NCBI GenBank assembly: GCA_028023455.1
Contig: JAQFVV010012545.1
Coordinates: forward strand, 994,001 to 1,058,000
Direction: 5' to 3'
DNA: 64,000 nt
DNA from: Epiperipatus broadwayi
Taxonomy: Eukaryota; Onychophora; Udeonychophora; Euonychophora; Peripatidae
Every line of letters begins with the position of its first letter. The first letter of the stretch is position 1. The notes under the pieces are model-generated. The model was given only the letters and a program-made list of their open reading frames with translations, had not been told where the DNA came from and did no database searches. Shown here in pieces: positions 48,406-60,325 of the stretch. Made by a program: the position numbers and the translations under genes.

Positions 48406-48530
48406 GCCTAGTTTAGTACAGTGGTAGAGAGGTGGACTCAAAAGCTGAAGTTCTATAAATTGCAGCTGGACTCTGTCATTTCCGTGTTCAAATGACTCCA
48501 GTGCCAAGCTATTTAATTATTTATATATTT
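48406..48530 (+). mobile_element. tRNA-derived SINE (older family), well preserved
   Basis: The head TAGTTTAGTACAGTGGTAGA with GAGGTGGACTCAAAAGCTGA reads like a tRNA 5' half and anticodon arm. The core TGTCATTTCCGTGTTCAAAT and the tail CTATTTAATTATTTATATAT match the other copies of this family. No target duplication seen. Confidence 0.7.
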
Positions 48531-50844
48531 ATAGGAATTAATCGCAAATAAAAGAGATCATTTGATCTTTTTCAGTTCGAGAAGCAACTTTTTCTATCAT
48601 GTACTTATATTCATATTATAATTATCAATTTACTTATTATAAGAGCTATTTTTCTAAACAATTATTTTATTATTTCAGTATTATATTTTAATTGTTATAC
48701 AAAAATACAAAATTTATTCCGTATTTCTTTATTTGTTAATTGAAAATGACAGTTATGCCCGTCTTTATATTATGATTTCTTGTAAATATCCTGATAGGTT
48801 CTGTGTTCTTAATGGGAGTATATTTTATTATTTATAATAGATTTTTGATTTATAGTGTTTACATTATTAGTTTGCTCAAAAAATTGAGTGTTTACTATAA
48901 ATAATTAAATATATATAACTTAAGGGGGAGAACTTGTTATTGTAAATACTTAAATATTTATCACTGTTTATTATTATTATTTTTTTAAAATCTTTATTAA
49001 TTATTCATTTGTTTCCAGTGTTGCTGCTAGTTTTATTAATTTTTTTATTAATAAAATTTAAACAGAGCTAAAACAATTTTAAAAAGTAATAATGTATTAT
49101 ATTATCTACGAACGAAGTTTGTGGTACTTAAAGTAATGATTTGATCTTGCTTAACATTCTTATTATAGCACTGCAATTATAGAATTATACTATAATTAAT
49201 GTTACTCCTTACATTATTAAGATCTATACACTAAAAGTTCTTTTAATTAATTTTTACTAAGAAAATATGTTTACCTTTATTAACAGAAAATTATAACCAA
49301 ACATATATAAACATTTATGCATAATTTGTTTTATATATATATAAGCCATGGTCTTTTAGCACTTCTCTGCAAATTTAAAGATTGCTCACTAGGAGACATT
49401 GCCATCCCACTGTAAAACTGCTAGTTTAGTAATTTTTCTCCTTATTTAATCATCCAACTAAAAATAGCAAATATTCATCACTATTAGATGGCATCATATG
49501 CAATCTTACCACATCTTGTCTGCCATAACATCATAAGTTCAAACCTAATTTGGGTAAATTTGATTTTTTTTTCCAGTTTTCAGGTAAGCATAGAATTTTT
49601 TTTTCAGGTAGTCCATTCTTAACTAAAACTACTAACCTCACAATTTTGGTCTGTACATAATATCTAACTCTATTTAGCTAAATAAAGGGGGGGGGGCTCA
49701 GATCAAGCCTGATAAGCAAAGCTTTCTCTTTTGTTGTTACTCTGTATGAGATTTACGAGTAGCTTTTGCCTTTTGAAAGAGTATTTTAAAGTTATTTAAA
49801 TGCTGTTTTAATAGTAGACAGGAAGCTAGCTGATCAACTGTGGTCCACGATAATAATTTTGAAATTATTATGAAACTTTCAAAAAGCTGTAAAAAATTTA
49901 ATTGTACCTCAGATTTGACCCATAAAACACAGGAGAGCCAGACTAATGGATTAGCCCCTTCCCGACCATGCTGTATGTAATCATCTAACATATTTGGAAG
50001 TACTATATATCCAGTGAATGTTAATATGCGTTCACATTCTTTTCAGTAAAAACTGTCTAAGAATTTTATTTGAAACATTTTTAAATATTTATTTTTATAT
50101 TTGATTGTTATTAAAAGAACAATGAAAAATCTTAAAATGGTTTACAAAATTCTCAACCTACCACTACAAAGAAAAATTAAGCTGGAATAAATACTTTTAT
50201 GCTTTTTAATCATGTAAAATGTTTTTTAATGCCTGTAATGCAGTTTTTAGAATTGTGTAATCAAATGTTTGTTGCTTAAAGAATATGCTAATTCAAGCAT
50301 TGGTTGTGACAAAATTGAGCTTAAGTTCAGGGATCTTTATCTCTAGTGTTCATTACTTTACCAACTGCACTAAACTTCATAACTAAATATTGAGAGGTTA
50401 GAATATATTGTGTTCAGAGTTGAAAACATTGAGAAACTATCAGCAAAACAATGATTATCTGTTCATAATTGTATCCTTGATTAGAACACTGAAGATGCAT
50501 ATATGCATAAATATTTAGATTTTCATAAGTTTTTAAATAATCTACAAACCTTAAAAGCACTGTATTGCTCAATTGTTAAGGGATAAATTCCATATGTATA
50601 TTTTTTCAAAGATAGCTTTTAAATGTTTGGAAGATAAGCTAATTAATAGAATGGTCCAACTTAAATTATATTCTGATACTTAGTACTTATTGGAAAATAG
50701 TTTTTTTACACTCTTAATAATATTTGTAAATGATCTTTAGGTTTATAATGTAATAAATTGCCTTTTTAAATTCTTCTGGAAACAATCATTATATAAAACT
50801 ATAAATTTATAACTTCACTTGTTAATATAAACATTTCTTTGTGC
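48531..50844. other. AT-rich non-coding spacer
   Basis: A degenerate tRNA-like stretch near 49488-49560 (box-B-like AGTTCAAACCT) and a ten-G run near 49688 are the only features. The minus frame at 49991-49737 shows no family resemblance. Confidence 0.45.
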
Positions 50845-50962
50845 AGTTTAGATCAGCAGTATTAAAATTAGACTGGAAAGCTAAAGATTTCCACATCAAA
50901 ACTTAATTTGTCATTTCTAGTGCTTATAAGTCACATGATTTCTGAATGACTAATCATTACAT
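50845..50962 (+). mobile_element. tRNA-derived SINE (older family), decayed
   Basis: The weak head (GTTTAGATCAGCAGTATTAA) is followed by AGACTGGAAAGCTAAAGATT, then AATTTGTCATTTCTAGTGCT and TCACATGATTTCTGA, parallel to the copies at 30.0 and 48.4 kb. Confidence 0.45.
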
Positions 50963-51884
50963 TATAAAATGGCAATGCTTGATTGCTGATAATATTAATG
51001 CAAGAAGTCTTCTATCAAAGCTAAAAAGATTTTTAAAAATAGCAACATTCAATGTATTTCTCATGTAAACAGCATGTATAGTTTACCTCATATTCTTTTT
51101 TCTCAATAACCTTCATCATTTTTAAGAACAATCTTAATTCCATCACTGAGATCATTTAAATTTTTTTGTAATGATAAAATCTATGCTTAACTTCTACTTC
51201 ACACTTCTATTTTTCTTTTCATTTCAAATTATTATCTTTATTATTATTTAATAACTGTAATCACATTCATATTTTGATAGGTCTATTGCTTACGATTTCC
51301 ATCAGTATTGGTTCTTTTCTTAAGTCTATATCTATAATATTATTGCTGAATTCCTTTTTAGATTACCTCATTAGAAAAATTTGATGTTTTTCTTCTTTAT
51401 GAGTAGTATTTGATATCATTCAAAAAGTAATTGGTATTGTTCTGTGATTCTTAAAGCTGGATTAATGAACAACTGTCATTATTTTCAGACATTAGGAATT
51501 TAGTCAACCCTTGTAACAAGAATTTTGAGTTCTTATTCTGCCTTCTTCAATAAAATGTTTCAAATAAATTCTTAATAAATATCAATAAGCATTAAATTTG
51601 ACATAATATTTTATTACATGTATGAAAGAAATTACATTGATCTGTTCCATATGATATTACTAATATCAGAGTTGATCATGTTGTTCATACTTAATTAAAA
51701 ACAAAACAAAGTATTGTTTCTGAGTAATAATCTTAAAACTGGCCATATGTGAGTTTTATAATAATTACCTGATATTATAACTTATAAAAATTAAACACAA
51801 ATTAATAAATTTAGATCTTATACCATCTTAGCATAAAATAAGTATTGCTACTTTTGGCTATTTAAAAAATAATCTCATGATTTA
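50963..51884. other. AT-rich non-coding spacer
   Basis: Nothing recognised. Confidence 0.5.
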
Positions 51885-51996
51885 TTGCTTGTGAGTTTAT
51901 AAGAAGTTTTATTACTGGACTGACAGCAGAGTTGCAGTCCATGGGCCTCGAATTCCAGAGTTTGATATTTTTACCATTGAACTGTTTTATACGGGC
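51885..51996 (-). mobile_element. tRNA-derived SINE (older family)
   Basis: On minus, the head CAGTTCAATGGTAAAAATAT is followed by AATTCGAGGCCCATGGACT, then the shared core ACTTCTTATAAACTCACAAG and CAATAAATCATG. Same family as 17.9 and 57.0 kb. Confidence 0.6.
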
Positions 51997-52853
51997 ACTT
52001 CTGGTTATTTTTGTATTTTTTAGTCTATCGATAAATTTGTTTTTCTGCTAAAGAATTATTTTTTATATAAAAATATGTCATTTAACAAATTTTTTAAAAC
52101 AAAAAAAGGCCTTTCTATCACTAACTAATTCATCATCCAGATTAAAAAACAGTTTCAAATTTTTCACAATTCTTCTATGTAAGATTGTATTCATTTTATG
52201 CAACTTTTTGACATGTTTGATAATTATATGCACATTTTTCTTTTAATTTTTTTTTTTCTAGGATATATATTTTCCCATTAATTGTAAAAGTTCTTCATTC
52301 TGGAAACATTCTTAGATCCAAAAACATCATTATACAAAAGTAGTATCAAAAATTTTGTTATGCGTAAATGAAAAAATGTTTGTTTTGCATTTTATCTTTG
52401 ATGAATTCATTTTTAAAAATCTTAATTAAAATAGAGCATCTATTATTTTTATAGAATGACTCCACTCTAGTGTTTCTATGGGTTGTTAATTTATTTACAT
52501 AATTACTAGATTGTAATATCTCTTTTAAACTAAGTACTTTGTATGTGTGTGTGTGTGACAGGTCTATGCAAAGTTCTCTATCCAAAGACCAGTTGGGATA
52601 TAAAGGACTGTGAATGGTCTGATAAAACTTGATTATCTATGGTATACTTTGACAACTTTTTATTTAAGTTAATAGAATAAAGTAGATTCCTATTTGAGAT
52701 GTTAAAATAAATTATCTTAAAGGAATGGTTAACAGTGTCAAATTATCAACGATAACAATCAAGTTTTAATAGTTGATTCTAATACCGTATTTTCTGAGTA
52801 CTCCCAGTTTGCCTATTTCAATTGTTTGATTAAATTATTTCAATGCCTGAAAT

Positions 52854-52966
52854 TTTTTTTTTTTCATATATCATAGCATCGGCCGGGATGCAAACCCACA
52901 CCCATCTGCAACCAACTACTTGCTTGCAAGGCGGGTGTGATGACCTCTCGGCTAACAATGCTTGAC
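52854..52966 (-). mobile_element. Short tRNA-derived SINE (family S) with TSD, A-tail
   Basis: On minus, it starts GTCAAGCATTGTTAGCC, includes CGAGAGGTCATCAC and a box-B-like GGTTTGCATCCCGGCC, and ends GATGCTATGATATATGAAAA in a run of 12 A. It is flanked by an 11-nt duplication ATGCCTGAAAT (52843-52853 and 52967-52977). Confidence 0.85.
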
Positions 52967-52977
52967 ATGCCTGAAAT

Positions 52978-54996
52978 GTTAAGAGTTAATTTTCTTAAAT
53001 AATGTAAAATATCATTAGTTATGATGATGGGTTAGCAATTAATCATTGTTCTCTATTTCCTAGTTACTCCAATCTGCCTTTTGGCACTATAATAGATTTT
53101 GAAGTTTGAGTAGAACTATTTACATTCCCAGCTAATGAAATTATCGACAGCTATACAATGTCTATTGTATTATTTCATCTTAGTTGTAACAGGTTGTCAT
53201 TACTGCCTTGTCTTTGCCATTAAACTTGATGGATTCAAGAGCTGAAGGATTTTTTGAATCTTTTCTCAGCAGAATAAAGTTTTAAGAAAAGTTTTTTTTT
53301 TTTAATAGAATGGAACTTCTGAACTCAATCAGCCACTTTGAGTGCTTAAATACCACATGATCTCCTACACAATTAATTATAGGATTTGCTTACTATTTTT
53401 TTTTTAAATGTGGTAGCCACAATGTTATTTACTTAATATGTATTCTGTTAAGCATGATCTCATTTAGGGTAATTCTTTCTTACTGTATTAAATTTCTACA
53501 ATGAAAATGGCTAACTCCTTTTACAATATCTGAGCATTTTACATTTCATTTACTTCAAATATATTTTAATAGCAGAATTTTTTAATAATGAAGTTAATAT
53601 CTTCAGTTTCATCACTAAAATAATTATATTAATCTTGAAGAATATTCATATTTTTTATTAAATATTATGTAATAGGTTGAGAATTCAAAACTATTTGTAA
53701 TCTTAGATTTTCTAAATATATAAAGAAGCAGTTCTGTACTTTATTATAAATTAAAATTAGAAAACTGTTGATATTGAGAACTAGATTTATAATCTTATAA
53801 TTTGTTGCTCAGAAAGTCATCTGGCATTAGAACCAAATGTGACAAGTTCAATCTGAAAAATTTGGTTGTTTTATAACTGCATTAAACCATATGGGGTTTG
53901 ACTTCTGGTACATAAACATCTCATTACTTTCTGAACAACTAGATATTCAGCTTTTGTCACTTATATTTTAAATTGTATGGCATATAAAAATGCCTGATTG
54001 AATCAATGCCTGATAATTGCCACTACTTTCAGTTTTTTTTTTTTTTTTTTATGTACTTCATCACAAAAAGGTGAACTTATTTTAATTGCCTAAAAAATTG
54101 TTGCTTCAAGTGTTAGGGGATGTGATTTATTTAATTACATTAATGAATGGTTATCATTTTTAATATTCTAATTAGATAAGTTTAAATTCATGATTGATGT
54201 GACAAATGTTAAATGAAGACATTAAGTTTAGTGATATTTAAATAGAACTGAAGTTTTATGTTTGAGTGAAATTGGTCTGCTCCCATAACAATTCGAAAAG
54301 ACTGTTCAGTTTGGAACATAAGTCTTCAGAGATAGGTTATTTTTTTATCATTATAGCAATAATCTATGCCATTTTTTGAGCAGCTGATATTGTTTTAATT
54401 TGTTAAAATAAGAAAATAAATTTATAGCTTTAAGAGTTGAATCACTTCCAGATATATATATATTCTGGATTGGATAGGTAATATTCCATTTTATTGCATC
54501 ATTAGTTAGGTAATTAATGTATTACAATAATTTTTAATAATATGAATGAGAACATTTAAGAAATCTCCATTATTATTAGCTCATTGTATTAATAAAATAT
54601 CTTTTTATATAATAGTCAATTTCCGTTTGTAAACAAATTAAAAACTTTTTTAAATATATATATATATCGAGTTCTCAATTTGTGACTGGATAAATTTGCT
54701 TCACAAAAATTTTTATCAGGTCCACTAACACTTTTTTATAAGTCAATAGTATGGATTTTTTTAAGTAAAAATTTGTAACTACTGCGTTATGGCATCAATA
54801 ATAAACAATAAGAACCTTATTTATATTCTTAAAAAATTAATTAATGATTATAAAAAGGATTGCATTTTAAATAAGTATTTCGTCTTTTCTCTTTTAAAAT
54901 AAAGCATATAAAATTTATTTAATATAAATAAAATTCAAGTCTATTTTGGTTTGTGATTAGCTGATGAAAGTATATTTGTCTGAAACCAGTCCTATG
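52978..54996. other. AT-rich non-coding spacer
   Basis: No gene or clear repeat. A short imperfect inverted pair with GCTCAGAAAGT (near 53811) and ACTTTCTGAACAAC (near 53925) may be an eroded SINE or fold-back remnant. Confidence 0.45.
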
Positions 54997-55010
54997 AACC
55001 TTGTTATAGT

Positions 55011-55115
55011 CCCCCCCCCCATGTGTCATAGCATCAGCCGGGAAGCGAACCCGCTAACCCGGGACAACTGCTTGTAAAGCAGCTGTCGCTGACCTCTCGA
55101 TCACCAATGCTTGAC
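55011..55115 (-). mobile_element. Short tRNA-derived SINE (family S) with TSD, G-tail
   Basis: On minus, it starts GTCAAGCATTGGTGATC, has CGAGAGGTCAGCGACAGCTG, a TTTACAA anticodon-like loop and box-B-like GGGTTCGCTTCCCGGC, and ends GATGCTATGACACATG followed by a run of about 11 G. It is flanked by an exact 14-nt duplication AACCTTGTTATAGT (54997-55010 and 55116-55129). This is the copy with the cleanest tRNA-like sequence. Confidence 0.9.
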
Positions 55116-55129
55116 AACCTTGTTATAGT

Positions 55130-56991
55130 TTATAATTGAGAAAATGGTTATTATATAAAACATATCTTATTTTCCCAATAGAGGATGCTTAAATACTGTT
55201 TATGAACTAACTTTATTTTTTACAAATAATTGCATTAATCAATTAGAAAATTAATGTATAATATTTTTTTATCTTTTCTATTATGTTTATTGTTTTTTTG
55301 TTTGTTTGTTATATGTTTGTGTGTATATGTTTGCATATTAAATTAAACCAAGATTGGAGAGAGTATATTCTTGATTTTTTTATTATCAAAAAACTTTTTT
55401 TTAAAAATATCTTTTATTGTAAGCTTTTTTTTATAATATGATACTTCTAGCTATTATTATTTGGGTGTGTTTGCATGTATGCATGTAAGAAAGTGTTTAA
55501 TATTTTATTAGTTTATCTGTATATGTTTAAGAATATATATGTAAATTTAAAAATAATAGTAACTTTTATTTATATTAACTGTGGATTTTTATATAGAAGA
55601 AATATTTTTTCCACTACTATTGGGTATTGATACAGTATGTGCTTTTTGCTTGTTCTTCATTTCATTTTCTGCTTTTACATATCTTGTGGAGTACTAAAAA
55701 TACCAATCAGTAAGTTTTTTTAAATTTCAAATGTTTTATAGTAATTAATATAAAATTTGATGATATCTTCTTTTATATAAAAAAAAAAAAATTATTAATT
55801 TATGTATTTTTATTTCAAAACGATAAAAAATAATGTAAAATTTAATATTGATTTTTGGAAAAACAATACCAAAGTGAAAATTTAAACAAACTTGCATAAT
55901 TTAATGCATAAATGATATAATACAAGGTTGAAGTTTATTTAATGTAGTGCAAGGGTTCTTTTTTGATATTGAAACAACGTAAGAAAGAAAAAAAAGGTGT
56001 AAAATGAATCTTTTTTACTATTGACAAGCAATGAATGGCCTGAAGAAAGGCTGCAGAAAGGTATAGATCACTGCTTTTCTCCCATGACATTTTACAACAT
56101 ATAGATGAAACAATAACAGCTATGGAAATGTGCTTCTCATATTCTTCTGAATTTTTACTTCAACCAAAAACATTTGATCACTTGCTGCTTGTAAGTTCAT
56201 GAGGTCAACATCATGCAGTTAATAGTTGAATGTCTGATTCCCCTGTCATTAAGGACAGCATAGGCTGGTCATTCATTGGAGTAGATGACTAATTCAGGCA
56301 TGCACTCTCTCAATAATGGGAATAAGAATCAATCTTTCTCAGCACATCACACAGAAGCAGCGGCAATCAGCACTCTTATTTTTATTGGTCATGATAATTA
56401 TTTTGAAATTAAAAGATCTTTTTTGTCCCAATCATCATTATAATATCAGAGGGTCTTTCACCCTCACCCACCACTTTAATTGATAGATTGCAACAACACC
56501 TTCTGTGAAAAAGTAAGTTGTCTAATTGAATCTTGTTTTATATTTTCCTTTAATCACAAAATAAAAGAATATTCTACTATTTATGCATTTATTTTCAGTT
56601 GTAAAAATAAACCAGTGTTCAATATTTTATTATTGTAAAAAATAATCAACAAATCTTATGTAATTCACATTCATAATTATGAAAATATTGGTAAATTCTT
56701 CAATTTATTGATTAATATTATTAGCATGGCTCCAGTGGCTCCACATGATATGTAAAAGCAGAAACCTAAATGAAAAATTATTGTAGAGTATGTGCTACAC
56801 AGGTATTTATTATTAGTCATGTATACATGTATCAAATTTATGCACCTATTAAAAACACAGTTTCATCTTGGACTGTAATCTCTCTACTGCCTATGTTTAT
56901 GTGTATTTAAAATAAAACAATATTGGAGACAGTGGTTTTTTATCCTGAATTTTATTAAAATGTATATTTAAACAATAATTATAATTGAATG
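55130..56991. other. AT-rich spacer with a GC-richer patch
   Basis: A patch at about 56030-56500 is less AT-rich (CACAGAAGCAGCGGCAATCA near 56350) but has no open frame of note, and I could not match it to a family in this window. The rest is featureless. Confidence 0.4.
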
Positions 56992-57090
56992 GTTTACTGC
57001 TCAAGAGTTCATAAGAAGTTTGACTGCTGGAAATAACAGAGCAGATCAGCATTCTATAAGCTTTGAGTTTCAGATTCACCCATTCTTACC
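56992..57090 (-). mobile_element. tRNA-derived SINE (older family)
   Basis: On minus, AAACTCAAAGCTTATAGAAT leads into CTGCTCTGTTATTTCCAGCA and the shared core CAAACTTCTTATGAACTCTT followed by GAGCAGTAAACCATTC. Confidence 0.6.
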
Positions 57091-58639
57091 TTTGTATAAG
57101 GATATATCATTAGTATTCCAATAGTAATGTATAAATTAACATTTTAATAATAGTGTATCGTAAAAAGTATATACACTATAATTTGTCATGAAGGCGTTAG
57201 ACAAGTTTGTGGTTAATGCTACTTTTGAATGAGACATTTTCCCACAATACTTTCTTTAAGAAGTGCAGCTTTAGTCTTCACTATATTTTATCAGACTTTT
57301 TGCTTCTGAGTCGTAGTACTTTAACAGTTGTTTTTTGAAATTGTTTTTCATTAGATACGATTGATAAAATAGTGTGTTTGCCACATGTTTCCGAGATTTT
57401 TAGTATATATTATTATTTTTGTTATACATATATCTGAGACTATTTTCCTTCACAGTCAAATTGCATATTTATTTGATATTTATTATACATATATGTGGGT
57501 CTATTTTTCTTTACATTCAAACTGCATTTTTGTTGAATTGCCATTCATTTCCTGAGTTTTATTAAAACAAAATATAAATCCCCATCAGTTGCATACGAAT
57601 CAGACTTGTATTTAAAATAAACTAACATTTTAACCCACAATATTTTTATCCCAGTAAGAGAAAAAATGTAGTAGTAGATAAACTCCTAAGGGAAATATGC
57701 TATGACTGGGTTCGAAACCTTGACCATGCGTTTGCCATTAAACTTTTTTTAATTATTAGACCATCTCTTGGTTGTTTTTCACTGGTTTAAGTTTTACTCA
57801 GAACTTCTCCTAATGGAGTAAAAGTGAGGATTAGAAATGTATTGATTTTAGTTTCTTTTTAATCAACTGTCTTTGGAATGCATTAGTGAAATAAATTTAG
57901 TTGACAGTTTTCTTGCCGTTCTTTCTTATTATCAATTACATTTTATTGATCTTTCAAGTCCAACAAACAGGGTGTTTTTTAGCACTCTGAGGAGAAAAAA
58001 AGAAAAAGAACAGTGGCGGTTTGTTAACCTTAATTCTTTTTTGAAAGTGCTTCTTTAAATTGATATTTTTTAAAGTAAATACTGTATTTGTAAAATTTTA
58101 AGAATACATCAAAATAAAACTTAATTTATGTTGTAAAAAGCTCGTTAAAGTTTAAGGGGTGACTCTAAGATTACGATGTTAAACTAAATTAGATTTAGAG
58201 AATCGTAGTACTTTTCTATTGCTTTGCAATTCTAATCTTCTTCTGGCAGAGAACTTAACATTCGTACATCTTTAGAATTATTGCTTTGCAATAATTTCTT
58301 ATTATAAAATTATATTACATTTTATAACTTTTTAATTAGTTCTCTAAAAAAAAAAAAACGTTATTTTTATCATTCAAAAAACTGAATTATTCTTATTATA
58401 TCAATAAAAACAAAGTAACTCATTAGTCGTCTAGCTTAGTGTTAAAATCCACATTGCATCAGCATCATTCTAAATCCAGAAAGTAAAAAAAGAAAGACAA
58501 ATAAGAGTTAAAAATGAGTTTTGCTGTGAAACACAATGTCTTCATATATATCATATGCTTGTGTAATAACTTGCAGTACTGTCTTATAACTCCCCCCCCC
58601 CCGGAAAACTTCAACATATCGTCTAATTGTAATTCTTGA
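57091..58639. other. AT-rich spacer with a tRNA-like scrap
   Basis: A box-B-like TGGGTTCGAAACC lies at 57709-57721. The minus strand could hold an eroded tRNA-derived head, but the arms do not pair well. A 13-C run lies at about 58591. Confidence 0.4.
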
Positions 58640-58765
58640 CCTACATATTTTGGAACATTGATAAACTTTGGAACTCAAAGCCCATGAAGCTCAGTTCAAC
58701 TCTGTCACTTCCGTTGCTCATACTTATGAACGCTTCAGCAATAAAACCATTTATTTATTTATTTT
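58640..58765 (+). mobile_element. tRNA-derived SINE (older family)
   Basis: TTTGGAACTCAAAGCCCATGA and CAACTCTGTCACTTCCGTTG are followed by the shared core CATACTTATGAACGCTTCAG, CAATAAAACC and an (ATTT)n tail. It has the clearest 3' half of the family. Confidence 0.6.
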
Positions 58766-59251
58766 TACTGCAATTTTTTATTATTTTCTTTCCTCAGCTG
58801 TTTCCTCTGAATAAAAACAATCAATATTGCATGCTTTCACAGTATTTTCAAGATAATTGTAATAACATAAATAAAATATTCCTCTAAACTTTGATCCAAA
58901 ATTCTACTTTTAGAAAGTCTTTTATTTTAATTCACATTGTATTCCTATTTTAATAAAAATGAACTAGCACAATTGTAGAATCAGTATTATCACATCAAGC
59001 TAGCTGAAGAACGTATTGATTGATATTTTGATCAAACCATCATATTTTCCGAATAATGCAGATTATCATTAAATGAATTTTTTTTGCAGTGTCTTTATAA
59101 TATAATGTTGGTGGAAGGAGAGTGTCCATGCAATTAATTTAGCAGAATAGCAGTTCACTTTCACTGTAATGAAATGTTCTATGTTTTAACATGTTAAATG
59201 CAACTGATTGCACATTAATCGTCAGTGTTGCACCTTAATATCCAAGTCTAC

Positions 59252-59370
59252 CTTTTTTTTTTTGCATAGGTCAAAGCATTGGCCGGGAAGCGAACCCTTG
59301 ATAACTGTCTGCAAGCAACTGCTTGCTTGCAATGCAGCTGCGCTGACCTCTTGGCTACCAATGCTTGACA
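59252..59370 (-). mobile_element. Short tRNA-derived SINE (family S) with TSD, A-tail
   Basis: On minus, it starts TGTCAAGCATTGGTAGCC, with AAGAGGTCAGCGCAGCTGC, an extended anticodon-like region (GCAAGCAAGCAGTTGCTTGC) and box-B-like GGTTCGCTTCCCGGCC. It ends AATGCTTTGACCTATGC plus a run of about 11 A. It is flanked by AAGTCTAC (59244-59251 and 59371-59378). Confidence 0.8.
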
Positions 59371-59378
59371 AAGTCTAC

Positions 59379-59999
59379 TTTTTTATCTAAGGAATGGTCA
59401 TGATATTTAAATTGCTAAATATTTTTAAGCTGATTATCTTCTAAGTCATAAACAGTTGAAGATTTTTTCCATCATGTACTGATAAAGCAAGTGAATTATT
59501 TCAAACATTAATGGTTAAACAAAAATCTTTAGGATTGCCTTCAAAATAATTAAATGTTCGTTAAATTAATAAATATAGTAAAATCATTAGCATTCTGTCA
59601 ATCTAAATACTCATACTTAAATTCTACATTTACAGCAACAATACTTTCTATTGTTTGATTCCCAACCTTCAAAGTTATTAACTGAGTCTATTCTCAAATT
59701 TGTCATCAGAAATTTTGGGGTTGGTGCCCATAGACATACAAAGATTTCTTTACCAATTCTCTTCAGTTTTGTTTGATATTACCACTACAATTATTTATTT
59801 TATATATCTCTTCAAATATTCTTACAGATAACATAACATGTAGTGTTGTCATTTGTAAGTATATTGATTTTCATTGATGATTAAGATAGTTAATATTTCC
59901 ATTAACATATATCAAGAGATTATGTAATTGAAATATACTTTGAATCTTTAGAATAATAGTTTGGCTGTTATAAATGCAAATAATTTATACAATCTAATT
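59379..59999. other. AT-rich non-coding spacer
   Basis: Nothing recognised. Confidence 0.5.
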
Positions 60000-60325
60000 G
60001 GAGATCTTTTAAAAGATGTGTTAAAGTGTGGATTCTACTATTTATTTTGGTAGTGTTAAAATGATATAAAATGGCAAATAGTAATCACGCTTTATTATCT
60101 TACTTGTATCACTTTTTCCTCGTGATCTCATTATCTTCTTTAGGCTGAGAATTTAATCTGATCGGATATCTTTTAAAAGGTGCATTAAAGTGTAGAATCT
60201 ACTATTTATTTTGGTAGTATTAAAATGATATAAATCAACAGCAAATGATAATCATGCTTTATTACTTAATTGTAACACTCTTTTTTCTCATGATTTCATC
60301 ATGTTCTTTGGGCAATGAATTTAAC
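60000..60325 (+). repeat. Tandem duplication, period 163 bp
   Basis: CTACTATTTATTTTGGTAGT occurs at 60036 and 60199. The surrounding units (AGATCTTTTAAAAGATGTG and ATATCTTTTAAAAGGTGC at their starts, GCTTTATTA in the middle) match with about 80-85% identity. Confidence 0.8.

Noticed and set aside
57700-57790. tRNA gene suggested by TGGGTTCGAAACC
   Set aside because: The box-B-like element is good, but no matching box A or pairing arms could be found on either strand.
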